Assembly: GCA_017618075.1 (NCBI GenBank)
Contig: JAFZUY010000012.1
Coordinates: 1 to 64,000 of the forward strand
Source of the DNA: Lachnospiraceae bacterium
Lineage (GTDB): Bacteria; Bacillota; Clostridia; Lachnospirales; Lachnospiraceae
DNA length: 64,000 nucleotides
Direction: 5' to 3'
Of this stretch, positions 36,339 through 45,006 are shown piece by piece (the stretch's first letter is position 1; each line of letters starts with the position of its first letter). The notes under the pieces are model-generated. The model searched no databases and had not been told where the DNA came from. It worked only from the letters and a program-made list of their open reading frames with translations. Both the position numbers and the translations under genes were made by a program.

Positions 36339-37004
36339 ATGTTCAAGAAGACCATGAAGTTCGTGGCGGCCACTGCGATTCTTGGTATATGTGTATTTAC
36401 TCTTTCCTACATCTACGTCCTTCGTACTACGATCAATACACTTGAGACGGACGCAAGTATGGAAAAGATGCGCTCAAGAAAATACACGGATATCATAGTC
36501 GGCGGCAGCGATAACAGAGTGGAATCCGATGTCCTTACAAAGAACACGCTTTACAATGTAAACTATACTGTTTACGATATGCCGAAGTATGATCTTTATT
36601 ACGGGCAAAAGGCTTACGAGAACTATTCAGCCATTACCTCTCGTCCGAGCAGACAGTATAAGCTTCAGGAAGTAGCTTACACGGACGAATACGGATTCAG
36701 AATTTATGAAGACAGATACCTAATTGCGGTAGGCACTTATTTTAATGCGCCGGTAGGTACTTATATTGATGTTGAGCTTGCAAACGGAGTTATTATTCCG
36801 TGCATCGTAGGCGATATTAAATCCGACAGAGACACAGAAGAAAACAATGTTTACAGTTTAACCTGTGCGTGCGCGACGGAGTTTATCGTTGACGGCAGAA
36901 TCATCGATCCGTATACAAGAGGCGATGTATCCTACATCATAGAAGGCTGGGACAGTGAAGTAGTCCATATCATCGTTTATGAACATAATTATTTTGATAC
37001 TTGA
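36339..37004 (+). CDS. Membrane-anchored extracellular protein of unknown function
   Basis: The start at 36339 (MFKKTMKF) follows AAAGGA by 7 bp; the ATG at 36288 has no ribosome-binding site. The product is 221 residues: one N-terminal TM segment (about 6-28), then a soluble region probably outside the cell. The block YLIAVGTYFNAPVGTYIDVELANGV, then IPCIVGDIKSD and TEFIVD, is beta-rich and vaguely like 3D/double-psi-barrel wall hydrolase domains, but I cannot assign it. It is monocistronic: own promoter and own terminator. Confidence 0.75.
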   Translation: MFKKTMKFVAATAILGICVFTLSYIYVLRTTINTLETDASMEKMRSRKYTDIIVGGSDNRVESDVLTKNTLYNVNYTVYDMPKYDLYYGQKAYENYSAITSRPSRQYKLQEVAYTDEYGFRIYEDRYLIAVGTYFNAPVGTYIDVELANGVIIPCIVGDIKSDRDTEENNVYSLTCACATEFIVDGRIIDPYTRGDVSYIIEGWDSEVVHIIVYEHNYFDT

Positions 37005-37040
37005 TTTTTAGGGCAATTTGAAGTAGACTAAAACAAGTCA

Positions 37041-37068
37041 GGGGCGGTTTTTTAACTGCCCCTTTTTT
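37041..37068 (+). terminator. Rho-independent terminator
   Basis: GGGGCGGTT (37041-37049) pairs with AACTGCCCC (37054-37062), with one G-U pair, then TTTTTT. Confidence 0.9.
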
Positions 37069-37160
37069 ATGCAAAATTATCGTGAATTTTTTTAAATATA
37101 TAGTGCTAAATAAGTCAAAAAATAGTACAATAATAAGCGACTGATAAAAGGAGAACGGAT

Positions 37161-37826
37161 ATGAAAAACTGTTTGGCCAAAACGGTGCTTGTGGCCCTTG
37201 CAATTTCGGTTTTGTCGCTCTTTGGATGCAAAACGATAGTTACCGATGTTAACGCCGAAATGGAAGCCATTTATCCCGATGCAGATTTGGGAATACCCGT
37301 AAATTATAACGAAAACTACATAGAAGTTGCATATAATCCTTCAGCCGCACCTTCTGAAGATACGGAAGATCAGGTTAAGGAAGACGATAAAAGTGTTGAA
37401 AATACCGAAACTGTTTCCGAAATCATAAAAGATGAGGAAGAAGATGTTTTAACAACATCTGAAGACGAAACTGATTCGGAAGATGAAGAATATATTGCCG
37501 AAGAAGACGGTGAAGATGCCGACAATGAAGAGACCGACGGTGAAGATGCCGACAACGAAGAGACCGACGGTGAAGATGCCGACAGTGAGGACGGCAATGA
37601 TTCCGATACCGAAGACAATGAAGAAAACGGCGAATCGGATTTGAATGCTTCAATGGCAGAAGACAATTTTGACGCAGAATTTTATGCGCGCACTTATCCT
37701 GACGTAGTAGCTGTATTCGGTGATTCAGCCGAAGCGCTTTACAAGCATTATCAGGATTACGGCAAAGCGGAGGGCAGAAGCTGCAACGAAGAAGAGTTTG
37801 CACTTTTGAACGAAGCTATCAATTAG
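37161..37826 (+). CDS. Acidic repeat lipoprotein
   Basis: The product is 221 residues. Lipobox LFGC near residue 23 marks a lipoprotein. Residues about 60-165 are extremely acidic and include the repeat GEDADNEETD. The C-terminal part, FDAEFYARTYPDVVAVFGD...LYKHYQDYGKAEGRS, matches a short motif (Y-PDV...HY..YG..EGR) that I know from surface proteins of related Clostridia; its function is unknown. The composition resembles the acidic stretch of the giant repeat proteins. The ribosome-binding site is GGAGA. It lies 14 bp before the permease genes, so it may be co-transcribed with them. Confidence 0.8.
   Translation: MKNCLAKTVLVALAISVLSLFGCKTIVTDVNAEMEAIYPDADLGIPVNYNENYIEVAYNPSAAPSEDTEDQVKEDDKSVENTETVSEIIKDEEEDVLTTSEDETDSEDEEYIAEEDGEDADNEETDGEDADNEETDGEDADSEDGNDSDTEDNEENGESDLNASMAEDNFDAEFYARTYPDVVAVFGDSAEALYKHYQDYGKAEGRSCNEEEFALLNEAIN
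37509..37590 (+). repeat. 30-bp tandem repeat encoding acidic decapeptides
   Basis: Two full copies (37509-37538 and 37539-37568) and one partial copy differ by single bases. Each encodes GEDADNEETD or a variant. Copy number could change by slippage without a frameshift, because the unit is a multiple of three. Confidence 0.9.
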
Positions 37827-37840
37827 AGAAAATATCAGGC

Positions 37841-38770
37841 ATGAAGAATAAAGATAGAGAAGAAAAAAAGAAAGTTAAGAAAGTTAAACTTTCGGCTTAC
37901 GGACGAAAGATGGCAAGAAAGGAGAGAAGAAAAGATTCGCTCTTTTTAATGCCCTCTTTTTTAGGTGTTTCCGTCTTTTATCTTGTGCCTTTTTTAGTTG
38001 TTTTGTTTTATTCCATAGTGGATAATCCCGTTACCAAAAATTATGTAGGCATACAAAACTATGTCAGAATTCTCGGAAACGAAGCTTTTAAAACCGCAGC
38101 TGCGAATACATTTAAGTTTTCTTTAATGGCGGTTCCTCTTGCAGTGGTTATTTCTCTTCTTATGGCTGTTTTGCTCGATCAGAGCATTCCTTTAGCATCA
38201 CAGTTTCGTACTATTTTTCTTTCGCCCATGATGGTTCCCGTTGCGTCGGTCATTCTGGTTTTCAGAGTGCTGTTTGATTACAACGGTGCAATAAACGAAA
38301 TTGTCAAGTTTTTCGGCGGCAGCAATATAGACTGGATTAAAAGTGTATATGCTCCCTTCGTTATACTTGCGCTTTTCCTTTGGAAAAATTTAGGCTACAA
38401 CATGATTCTTTTTTTGGCGGCACTCGGTACGATTCCCAGAGAAATGATGGAAGTTGCATACCTTGATTCTTCCAATTCGTTAAAACTCTTTTTTATCGTA
38501 AAAATAAGATACTTATCCCCGACGATTCTTTTTGTGACGATTATGTCGCTTATCAATTCTTTTAAGATATTCAGGGAAGTATATCTTTTATCAGGCAATT
38601 ACCCTACGGATTCTGTATATACGCTCCAGCATTTTATGAACAATATGTTTAATTCGCTGGACTATCAGAAACTTTCGTCCGGAGCCATCATTATGTGCTT
38701 CGTGATGGTTATTATTATCGGAATCCTTTATATTCTGGAAAGCCGTTTCGGAAAGGATATGGAGGATTAA
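37841..38770 (+). CDS. ABC transporter permease, sugar-importer MalF type
   Basis: The product is 309 residues with six predicted membrane helices and a basic N-terminus. The EAA-type loop, PREMMEVAYLDSSNSLKLFFIVKIRYLSP, would contact a MalK-type ATPase. It belongs to the binding-protein-dependent sugar permease family. The partner permease follows at 1 bp. No solute-binding protein or ATPase gene is nearby; the ATPase could be a shared MsmK-like protein encoded elsewhere. The ribosome-binding site is weak. Confidence 0.88.
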   Translation: MKNKDREEKKKVKKVKLSAYGRKMARKERRKDSLFLMPSFLGVSVFYLVPFLVVLFYSIVDNPVTKNYVGIQNYVRILGNEAFKTAAANTFKFSLMAVPLAVVISLLMAVLLDQSIPLASQFRTIFLSPMMVPVASVILVFRVLFDYNGAINEIVKFFGGSNIDWIKSVYAPFVILALFLWKNLGYNMILFLAALGTIPREMMEVAYLDSSNSLKLFFIVKIRYLSPTILFVTIMSLINSFKIFREVYLLSGNYPTDSVYTLQHFMNNMFNSLDYQKLSSGAIIMCFVMVIIIGILYILESRFGKDMED

Positions 38771-38771
38771 T

Positions 38772-39695
38772 ATGGATCAGAATAAGAAAGATAAAAGACT
38801 TCGAATAAAAAAACGTCTTAAAAGAATTACAAGGACTCTGATTCTTTTTATGATAGCCCTTGCTTTTGCGGTTGTATTCCTTTTACCGACGGTTTTGACC
38901 ATTACCAATTCTTTTATGAACGAAACGGAAATAAACGCGAACTACGGCAAGATTTTTGCGACGACGGAAAACGGCGGAAAAGTTTTTGTAAGCGATACGG
39001 TTTATATAAAATTTATTCCGAACAAGGTCAGTTTTGAACAGTACTCATCGGTACTTTTCAAAAGCCCCGATTACCTGTACAAATTCTGGAACTCGGTTAT
39101 ATACACGGTTCCGATTATGATATTCCAGCTAATCATAGCGCTGTTGGCGTCGTATGGTTTTATGAGATTAAAAGGGCGATTAAAAGAATTACTGTTCTTT
39201 GTTTACATCATTATCTGCCTCATGCCTTATCAGGTAACGCTGGTGCCGAACTTCTTGGTTTCTAAATGGCTCAACATTATTGATACGAGATGGGCGATAT
39301 GGCTTCCCGGAATGTTTTCACCGTTTGCGGTATATCTTCTTACCAAATACATGAAGAGAATTCCGACTTCGATTATTGAAGCCGCCAAGGTGGACGGCGC
39401 GGGAGAGTTGAAGATATTCCTTAAAATATGTCTTCCTCTTTGTAAGGGCGCGATTTATTCGGTAGCGATACTGATATTTATAGATTTCTGGAACATGGTT
39501 GAACAGCCGTTAATCCTGTTGGCAGACGAGTATCTGCACCCGTTAAGTATTTTCTTAAGCAAGATTAACTCGGGTGAAATAGGACTGGCATTTGCGGTTG
39601 CGTGCGTATATATGGTACCAAGCCTTTTGATTTTCTTATACGGCGAGGATTATCTCGTAGAAGGAATTTCGTATCAGGGCGGAGTCAAAGGGTAG
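38772..39695 (+). CDS. ABC transporter permease, sugar-importer MalG type
   Basis: The product is 307 residues with six predicted TM helices. A typical EAA motif is present: IIEAAKVDGAGELKIFLKICLPL. A larger than usual extracytoplasmic loop (about residues 45-85, with TTENGGKVFVSDTVYIKF) follows the first helix. Its GGAGG site overlaps the end of the preceding permease gene. It forms the heterodimer partner of that permease and is followed at 15 bp by an HlyD-type adaptor. Confidence 0.88.
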   Translation: MDQNKKDKRLRIKKRLKRITRTLILFMIALAFAVVFLLPTVLTITNSFMNETEINANYGKIFATTENGGKVFVSDTVYIKFIPNKVSFEQYSSVLFKSPDYLYKFWNSVIYTVPIMIFQLIIALLASYGFMRLKGRLKELLFFVYIIICLMPYQVTLVPNFLVSKWLNIIDTRWAIWLPGMFSPFAVYLLTKYMKRIPTSIIEAAKVDGAGELKIFLKICLPLCKGAIYSVAILIFIDFWNMVEQPLILLADEYLHPLSIFLSKINSGEIGLAFAVACVYMVPSLLIFLYGEDYLVEGISYQGGVKG

Positions 39696-39710
39696 GCTAA
39701 GGAGGATTTT

Positions 39711-41750
39711 ATGAAAAATTTGAAAAAGAGAGAACTCATTAAAAATATAGCAATTGTTTTTCTTGTGATAATGTTAATTCTCACGTTTTTTTCCAATACG
39801 ATTATGAACAGAACTCTTCCCGAAGTCAGTACCCAGTCTGTATCAAGCGGTCCTGTAACCACGCAGGTCAGAGGAGAGGGCGTCGTTGAAGCGGAAGACC
39901 CTTATAATCTCGTGGTAGATGAAACGAGAAAAGTTAAAAGCGTTCCCGTCCGTGTGGGGGATCATGTCAACGAAGGAGATATTATTTATTATCTTGCGGG
40001 CGAGACCAGTGAAGAACTTACAACGGCTAAAAACGAACTTGAAAATTTAAAGGGTGAGTATGAATTAACTATCCTTGAGAGCGGTCTTACACAGGCAGAG
40101 GTTGCAAGTGTTGAAGCAGGTGTAAGGAATAACACGGGAACTATTTTAAGTACACTGGAAGCAAAGGATAATGAAATCAATTCTTTAAAAACTCAGCAAG
40201 AGGAAAAAGAAAAGAAGCTGGCCGAAATCGAGCATCAGCTTTCTCTTATTGATTCTTCAGGCTCAACATCCGTTGATTGTTCCGCAGAGGAAAAGGCTGT
40301 GGAGAATGCACAGACCGCACTTGACAGCGCAAAGAGCATTTTAGACAGCTTAAACGAAGCAAAAGCCCAGGCGGTACAGATTGCGCAGGCAAAAAGCGAG
40401 GCGGTTAACAATTATAATACCGCAAAAGATAATTTCTACGGAACCGACAGCAAAAAGGGTGCAAAAACTCTTTGTGACGAAGCTGAGGTCGATTATGAAA
40501 CAAAGAAGGCTGATTATGCCAATAAATATAATGACTATCAGAGTAAGGTGGCGGATTATAACGATAAAAAGGCTGCATTCCAGACTGCTGAAAGTGAATA
40601 TTTAGCAGATAAAACAAATAACGACAAAGAGGATGCTTATTATGCTGCCCAAAAAGTAATGAAAGATGCCGAGAACGCAATGAACGCAGCCAAAGATGCT
40701 ATGGACAAAGCACTTGCTGCAAAAGATGATTCAGAGAAAAATTACAATACAGCCAAGAAGAATAAGGATGATGCGGAAACTGCTTTAAATACCGCCAAGA
40801 CTGCAATGGATGAAGCTAATGCACTTTCTGCAACTGCGCCTACCGATGAGCAGATTGCAAATGCACAGGCGGATGTAAATGCAAAGCAGACTGCACTTAA
40901 TCAGGCCAATACAAATCTTACAAATAAAAAGAATTCTGCTTCTTCCAATCAGAGCAAGAACAATCAGAATTATACAAACCTTAAAAATCAGGAATACGAT
41001 ATGACTGTGGCTATCAATGACCTTAAGTCTAAAATAGAAAAACTTGAAACAGCCAGAGCAGACTATCTTTCCACAGAGAAGACAAAGATGAGTCTTGAAT
41101 CAAAATATCAGGACATTCTTAAGAAAGAAAAGGATATCAAGGATCTCGAAGCCAAGGCACTCGGCGGAGAAATTAAGAGCCCTGTTGCAGGCGAAATCAC
41201 ATCCCTTGCATATGCTGGTGGAGAAAAGATTGAAGCAGGCAGTACAGCTGCAGTAATTCAGATAGACGGTAAGGGTTATAAGCTTACATTCCCTGTATCC
41301 GCTAAACAGGCCAAGGCTGTTAAGGTTGGAGATCCCGTATCGGTTGAAAACTCCTGGTACTATGGAGACTTAAATGCCAACCTTGTGGCAATTCAGCCCG
41401 ACAAAACCAATTCAAGAGACGGCAAAGTCCTAGTATTCTCACTTTCGGGTGAATCCGTAACCGCAGGACAAAACTTAACACTTTCAGTCGGAGAGAAGAG
41501 CTCCAATTACGATCTTATTGTGCCTAATGCCGCTCTTCACGAAGACAACAACGGACATTTCGTATTAATTGTAGATACCAAGAGCACACCTTTCGGCTCC
41601 AGATACATTGCCAAGAGAGTGGATGTAACCGTACTCGCACAGGACGACAAGGTTGCGGCTATTGACGCAGAACTTTTCGGTTACGAATACGTTATTACAA
41701 ATTCTTCAAAATATATCGAAAACAAGGATCAGGTTAAACTTGCTGATTAA
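39711..41750 (+). CDS. HlyD/membrane-fusion-type adaptor with long coiled coil
   Basis: The product is 679 residues. One N-terminal TM helix (about 12-30) is followed by a split lipoyl/beta-barrel arrangement: VKSVPVRVGDHVNEGDIIYYLA near residues 66-90 and IKSPVAGEITSLAYAGGEKIEAG from about 487. Between them lie some 380 residues of heptad-rich, Ala/Lys/Asp/Glu-rich sequence, a very long coiled-coil hairpin. A beta-barrel domain ends the protein. In Gram-positives such adaptors work with ABC exporters. Here it follows importer-type permeases and precedes a MacB-core-like protein, an odd context. Confidence 0.88.
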   Translation: MKNLKKRELIKNIAIVFLVIMLILTFFSNTIMNRTLPEVSTQSVSSGPVTTQVRGEGVVEAEDPYNLVVDETRKVKSVPVRVGDHVNEGDIIYYLAGETSEELTTAKNELENLKGEYELTILESGLTQAEVASVEAGVRNNTGTILSTLEAKDNEINSLKTQQEEKEKKLAEIEHQLSLIDSSGSTSVDCSAEEKAVENAQTALDSAKSILDSLNEAKAQAVQIAQAKSEAVNNYNTAKDNFYGTDSKKGAKTLCDEAEVDYETKKADYANKYNDYQSKVADYNDKKAAFQTAESEYLADKTNNDKEDAYYAAQKVMKDAENAMNAAKDAMDKALAAKDDSEKNYNTAKKNKDDAETALNTAKTAMDEANALSATAPTDEQIANAQADVNAKQTALNQANTNLTNKKNSASSNQSKNNQNYTNLKNQEYDMTVAINDLKSKIEKLETARADYLSTEKTKMSLESKYQDILKKEKDIKDLEAKALGGEIKSPVAGEITSLAYAGGEKIEAGSTAAVIQIDGKGYKLTFPVSAKQAKAVKVGDPVSVENSWYYGDLNANLVAIQPDKTNSRDGKVLVFSLSGESVTAGQNLTLSVGEKSSNYDLIVPNAALHEDNNGHFVLIVDTKSTPFGSRYIAKRVDVTVLAQDDKVAAIDAELFGYEYVITNSSKYIENKDQVKLAD

Positions 41751-41753
41751 ACT

Positions 41754-42779
41754 ATGGAAAAAATAAAAAGATTTCTTTCCAAAATAAAATATTACAGAGC
41801 AATCTGCCTGACTGTTTCGTTTGTTACCCTGATAATCGGTATCGTTATGAGCATCATAATTAATGCAGGTGCCAACAAGTATCAGGACCAGACGGTTGCG
41901 AAGAGATGGGATAAATCCGGTAATTGTTCTCATATTTCTGTTTTTATAAAGGATACGGCGTATTTTAACAAAACAAATATCGACGGATTCGAATATGAGT
42001 TAAACGATAAACTGGATTTTAATTCCGTTTCGGCCGAAAGCGAAGAAGCAAGAAGATTCATAGACTGCTATGTTGCCAAAACGAGCATTTATCTCGAAGG
42101 CCCGAGCAGATCCATGAATGTAAACTGCATGGCTGTAGGCGGAGATTTCTTCAAATTCCACCCTGTAAAACTTTTATCCGGCACATACTTTTCCGGAAAC
42201 GATCTGATGCAGGACGGCGTAATACTTGATGAAGAAACCGCATGGCAGTTATTCGGTTCAAGCGACGTTGACGGTCAGAAAATCCTCTACGGCGACAGAG
42301 TTTTGTTCGTAAAAGGCGTATACAAGAAAAACGAAGGCAAGATATACAATTATGCTATGGGTGACAAGCCCGAGATTTTTGTGCCTTTCGATCTGCTTGA
42401 TAATCAGGATATTCCTTTAAACATCACATGTCTTGAAGTCTGTATGCCAAATCCGATTGAAAACTTCGCAGCCAACATTATGACGGAGCTTATTACCCTA
42501 GACGGTTCGGACTTTGAAATAGTGAACAATTCAGCACGTTACAGCGTCGAAAATCTCTGGTTGGTATATAAGAACAAAAAGTACCGTTCCATGCAAAATC
42601 ACGACATCATCTATCCCTACTGGGAGAAGATTGCCAGATATGAGGAAGACCTCCTTGCGCCCAAGGCAGTGGTAATGGTGGTTTCGTATGTGATTTCGGG
42701 AACTGTTTTTATAGGTCTTTTGTTATATGAAATTTCCAAACTGACAAAGCTTAAGAAAAGAAACGACGATTATACTTGA
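41754..42779 (+). CDS. MacB-core-like membrane protein (ABC permease-related, short form)
   Basis: The product is 341 residues with TM segments near residues 18-38 and 305-328 and a large extracellular domain between them. The domain has features of the MacB periplasmic core (VGGDFFKFHPVKLLSGTYF, DGVILDEETAWQLFGSSDVDGQKI, VKGVYK). Full MacB/FtsX permeases have four TM helices; only two are seen here, so it may be a permease-derived accessory protein. It starts 3 bp after the adaptor stop with no good ribosome-binding site, so translational coupling is likely. Confidence 0.78.
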   Translation: MEKIKRFLSKIKYYRAICLTVSFVTLIIGIVMSIIINAGANKYQDQTVAKRWDKSGNCSHISVFIKDTAYFNKTNIDGFEYELNDKLDFNSVSAESEEARRFIDCYVAKTSIYLEGPSRSMNVNCMAVGGDFFKFHPVKLLSGTYFSGNDLMQDGVILDEETAWQLFGSSDVDGQKILYGDRVLFVKGVYKKNEGKIYNYAMGDKPEIFVPFDLLDNQDIPLNITCLEVCMPNPIENFAANIMTELITLDGSDFEIVNNSARYSVENLWLVYKNKKYRSMQNHDIIYPYWEKIARYEEDLLAPKAVVMVVSYVISGTVFIGLLLYEISKLTKLKKRNDDYT

Positions 42780-42796
42780 TTTTGTATACATTTTAC

Positions 42797-42825
42797 TTGA
42801 ATCAAACATTAAAATGGAATATGAT
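42797..42825 (+). promoter_or_regulatory. Promoter upstream of purC
   Basis: TTGAAT and TATGAT are spaced 17 bp apart, about 35 bp before the purC start. As no terminator follows purC, it may also serve the ATP synthase genes. Confidence 0.6.
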
Positions 42826-42860
42826 GTAATCTGTAAAAAAATTGTCCTAAGGAGGATGAA

Positions 42861-43727
42861 ATGAAGCCCATAAAAGAAGGAAAAGTTAGAGAGATTTATG
42901 ACAACGGCGATACGTTAATCATGGTAGCAACTGACAGAATCAGTTGCTTTGACGTGATTTTAAACAATATTGTCACAAAGAAAGGAACCGTACTTACCCA
43001 GATGAGCAAGTTCTGGTTTGATATGACAAAGGACATTGTTCCCAATCACATGATTTCCGTAGACGTAAACGATATGCCGGAATACTTCAGACAGGAAAAG
43101 TTTGACGGCAACAGCATGCTTTGCAAGAAGCTCACAATGCTTCCCGTAGAGTGTATCGTTAGAGGATACATCACAGGCAGCGGATGGGCAAGTTACAAAA
43201 AGGACGGTACCGTTTGCGGTATCAAGCTTCCCGAAGGATTAAAAGAATCAGACAAACTCCCTGAACCTATTTACACACCTTCCACAAAGGCTGAAATAGG
43301 CGACCATGATGAGAACATAAGCTTTGAGCAGAGCGTTGATTATCTTGAAAAGCGCTTCCCCGGCAAAGGAGAAGAGTATGCTTCCAAGCTTCGCGACCTC
43401 ACAATAGCTTTATATAAGAAATGTGCTGACTATGCACTTACAAAGGGTATCATTATCGCTGATACCAAATTTGAGTTCGGTCTCGACGAAAACGGCGAGA
43501 TAGTTATAGGCGATGAAATGTTAACACCCGATTCATCCAGATTCTGGCCCCTCGAGGGATATGAACCCGGTCATTCACAGCCTTCTTACGACAAGCAGTT
43601 TGCAAGAGACTGGTTAAAGAACCCCGAGAACGAGGGTCACAACTGGACACTGCCTCAGGAAGTGGTAGACAAGACCATCGCTATTTATCTTGAAGGATAC
43701 GAAAAATTAACAGGTAAGAAATTATAA
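42861..43727 (+). CDS. purC: Phosphoribosylaminoimidazole-succinocarboxamide synthase
   Basis: Joins aspartate to CAIR using ATP (SAICAR synthesis) in de novo purine synthesis. The product is 288 residues, the longer form of the family. Motifs: [11 protein letters not shown] at the start, [35 protein letters not shown], and [20 protein letters not shown] precedes the start. It lies 27 bp before atpB and 81 bp after the MacB-like gene. Confidence 0.96.
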   Translation: MKPIKEGKVREIYDNGDTLIMVATDRISCFDVILNNIVTKKGTVLTQMSKFWFDMTKDIVPNHMISVDVNDMPEYFRQEKFDGNSMLCKKLTMLPVECIVRGYITGSGWASYKKDGTVCGIKLPEGLKESDKLPEPIYTPSTKAEIGDHDENISFEQSVDYLEKRFPGKGEEYASKLRDLTIALYKKCADYALTKGIIIADTKFEFGLDENGEIVIGDEMLTPDSSRFWPLEGYEPGHSQPSYDKQFARDWLKNPENEGHNWTLPQEVVDKTIAIYLEGYEKLTGKKL

Positions 43728-43754
43728 GTTTTCATACAGAAAGAAGGATACTTC

Positions 43755-44639
43755 ATGAGTAAGAAAAGGATAGTAATCTCCGCTGCAATATTTGTAGTGC
43801 TGATTGCCTGCCTGATTGCAGGAATAATCCTGACGAACGATCCGAACAGGGTACAGGAAGAAACCATCAAGGAAGTAATGAAGGACGCAGTTCTTCACGA
43901 AAACGTCAAGGTTTCGTTATTCGGACTAAAAGATGTAAATCCCGGACTTATAGCCGCATTCTGGACTACCGGAATTGTACTCTTTGTTTCTTTAATAATC
44001 CGAATCTTTGCAGTACCCAAATTTAAGCTTATCCCCGGCAAGTTCCAGATAGCCGTGGAAAGTGTAGTCGGAATATTCGACGGTACGGCGAGAAGCAACA
44101 GCCCTCATAAATACAGGCTCCTGCAATATTACATGTTTGCCGCGGGTACTTACATATTTACGGGAACCATGTTTGAACTCATTGGTGTGCAGGCAATATC
44201 CACTCACGGAACGCCGATAACCCTTGGTGCTCCGCTCTCGGATATAAATGGTGCCATAATGATGGGCTGTACGACATATTTGTTCATACTGGTTAACGGC
44301 TTTATTACAAACGGACCTATGGGAGCGCTTAAAACCCTAAAAGATTTCTCGCTTCCCATCTCGATGAGTTTCCGTTTGTTCGGTGCTCTTATATCAGGTG
44401 CGCTTGTTACCGAACTCGTATATTACTACATGGCTACGAGTTTTATTATCCCCGTATTTGTCGGTGTACTCTTTACCGCACTGCATGCACTGATTCAGGC
44501 ATACGTCCTTACAATGCTTGCAAGTATATTCTACGGTGAAGTAACCGAGAAACCTGAAAAGAAAGAAAAAGAGAAAAAAAAAAAGTTAAAAAACAGAAAA
44601 CAGTTAGTTCGGAGGTTTAACAATGAAAAATTCCATTAA
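43755..44639 (+). CDS. atpB: ATP synthase subunit a (Fo)
   Basis: Subunit a of the F1Fo ATP synthase forms the ion half-channels against the c-ring. The product is 294 residues. The essential arginine lies in LPISMSFRLFGALISG, and the last-helix motif is QAYVLTMLASIFYGE. There is an N-terminal helix and an extracellular segment before the core. The C-terminus is an unusual Lys/Glu-rich tail (about residues 264-294) that runs 17 nt into atpE. The ribosome-binding site is AAGGA. It is the first gene of the atpBEF-A-GDC set; no atpI is visible. Confidence 0.94.
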   Translation: MSKKRIVISAAIFVVLIACLIAGIILTNDPNRVQEETIKEVMKDAVLHENVKVSLFGLKDVNPGLIAAFWTTGIVLFVSLIIRIFAVPKFKLIPGKFQIAVESVVGIFDGTARSNSPHKYRLLQYYMFAAGTYIFTGTMFELIGVQAISTHGTPITLGAPLSDINGAIMMGCTTYLFILVNGFITNGPMGALKTLKDFSLPISMSFRLFGALISGALVTELVYYYMATSFIIPVFVGVLFTALHALIQAYVLTMLASIFYGEVTEKPEKKEKEKKKKLKNRKQLVRRFNNEKFH

Positions 44640-44985
44640 GGCTCTTATCTTGACATTATTCCTTGCATTATCTTTAGGAATCGCATTTGCACCCGTAAAG
44701 GTATATGCGGCAGGAAGCGATGATGCAGCTATCGTAAAGGCAGAAACAAACGATAACGACGTTGTAGTTGCAAAGGCTGTTACAGCTGCAGTTGTTGTAT
44801 CTGTAGTAGCAGGTTTGGGTGCCGTATCAATGTGTCTTGCAATTATGAAGGTTGCAGATTCAACAGCACGTCAGCCCGAAGTAGCAGGCAGACTTTTCAC
44901 AATGATGATGCTTGGTTTGGTATTCATAGAGACCGCTATTATTTATGGTTTGATTGTTGCAATTTTCATCGTATTCATTTTGTAA
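44623..44985 (+). CDS. atpE: ATP synthase subunit c with N-terminal leader
   Basis: The rotor-ring subunit. At 120 residues it is longer than the usual 70-90, because a signal-peptide-like leader (about 1-29, ending VYA) and an acidic linker (about 30-47) precede the hairpin. The loop ARQPE is conserved, and the ion-binding glutamate is in FIETAIIYGL. The first-helix GxGxGxGxG motif is degenerate (AGLGAVSMCLAIM), and Met aligns where Na+-type rings have Gln, so a proton ring is more likely. CGGAGG precedes the start. It overlaps atpB by 17 nt. Confidence 0.92.
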   Translation: MKNSIKALILTLFLALSLGIAFAPVKVYAAGSDDAAIVKAETNDNDVVVAKAVTAAVVVSVVAGLGAVSMCLAIMKVADSTARQPEVAGRLFTMMMLGLVFIETAIIYGLIVAIFIVFIL

Positions 44986-45006
44986 ATTTAAGAAGAGGCA
45001 GGAATT

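Noticed and set aside
44623-44985. Na+-translocating ATP synthase
   Set aside because: The Gln of the first helix that coordinates Na+ in known Na+ rings is Met here by alignment, so there is no sequence support for Na+ coupling.
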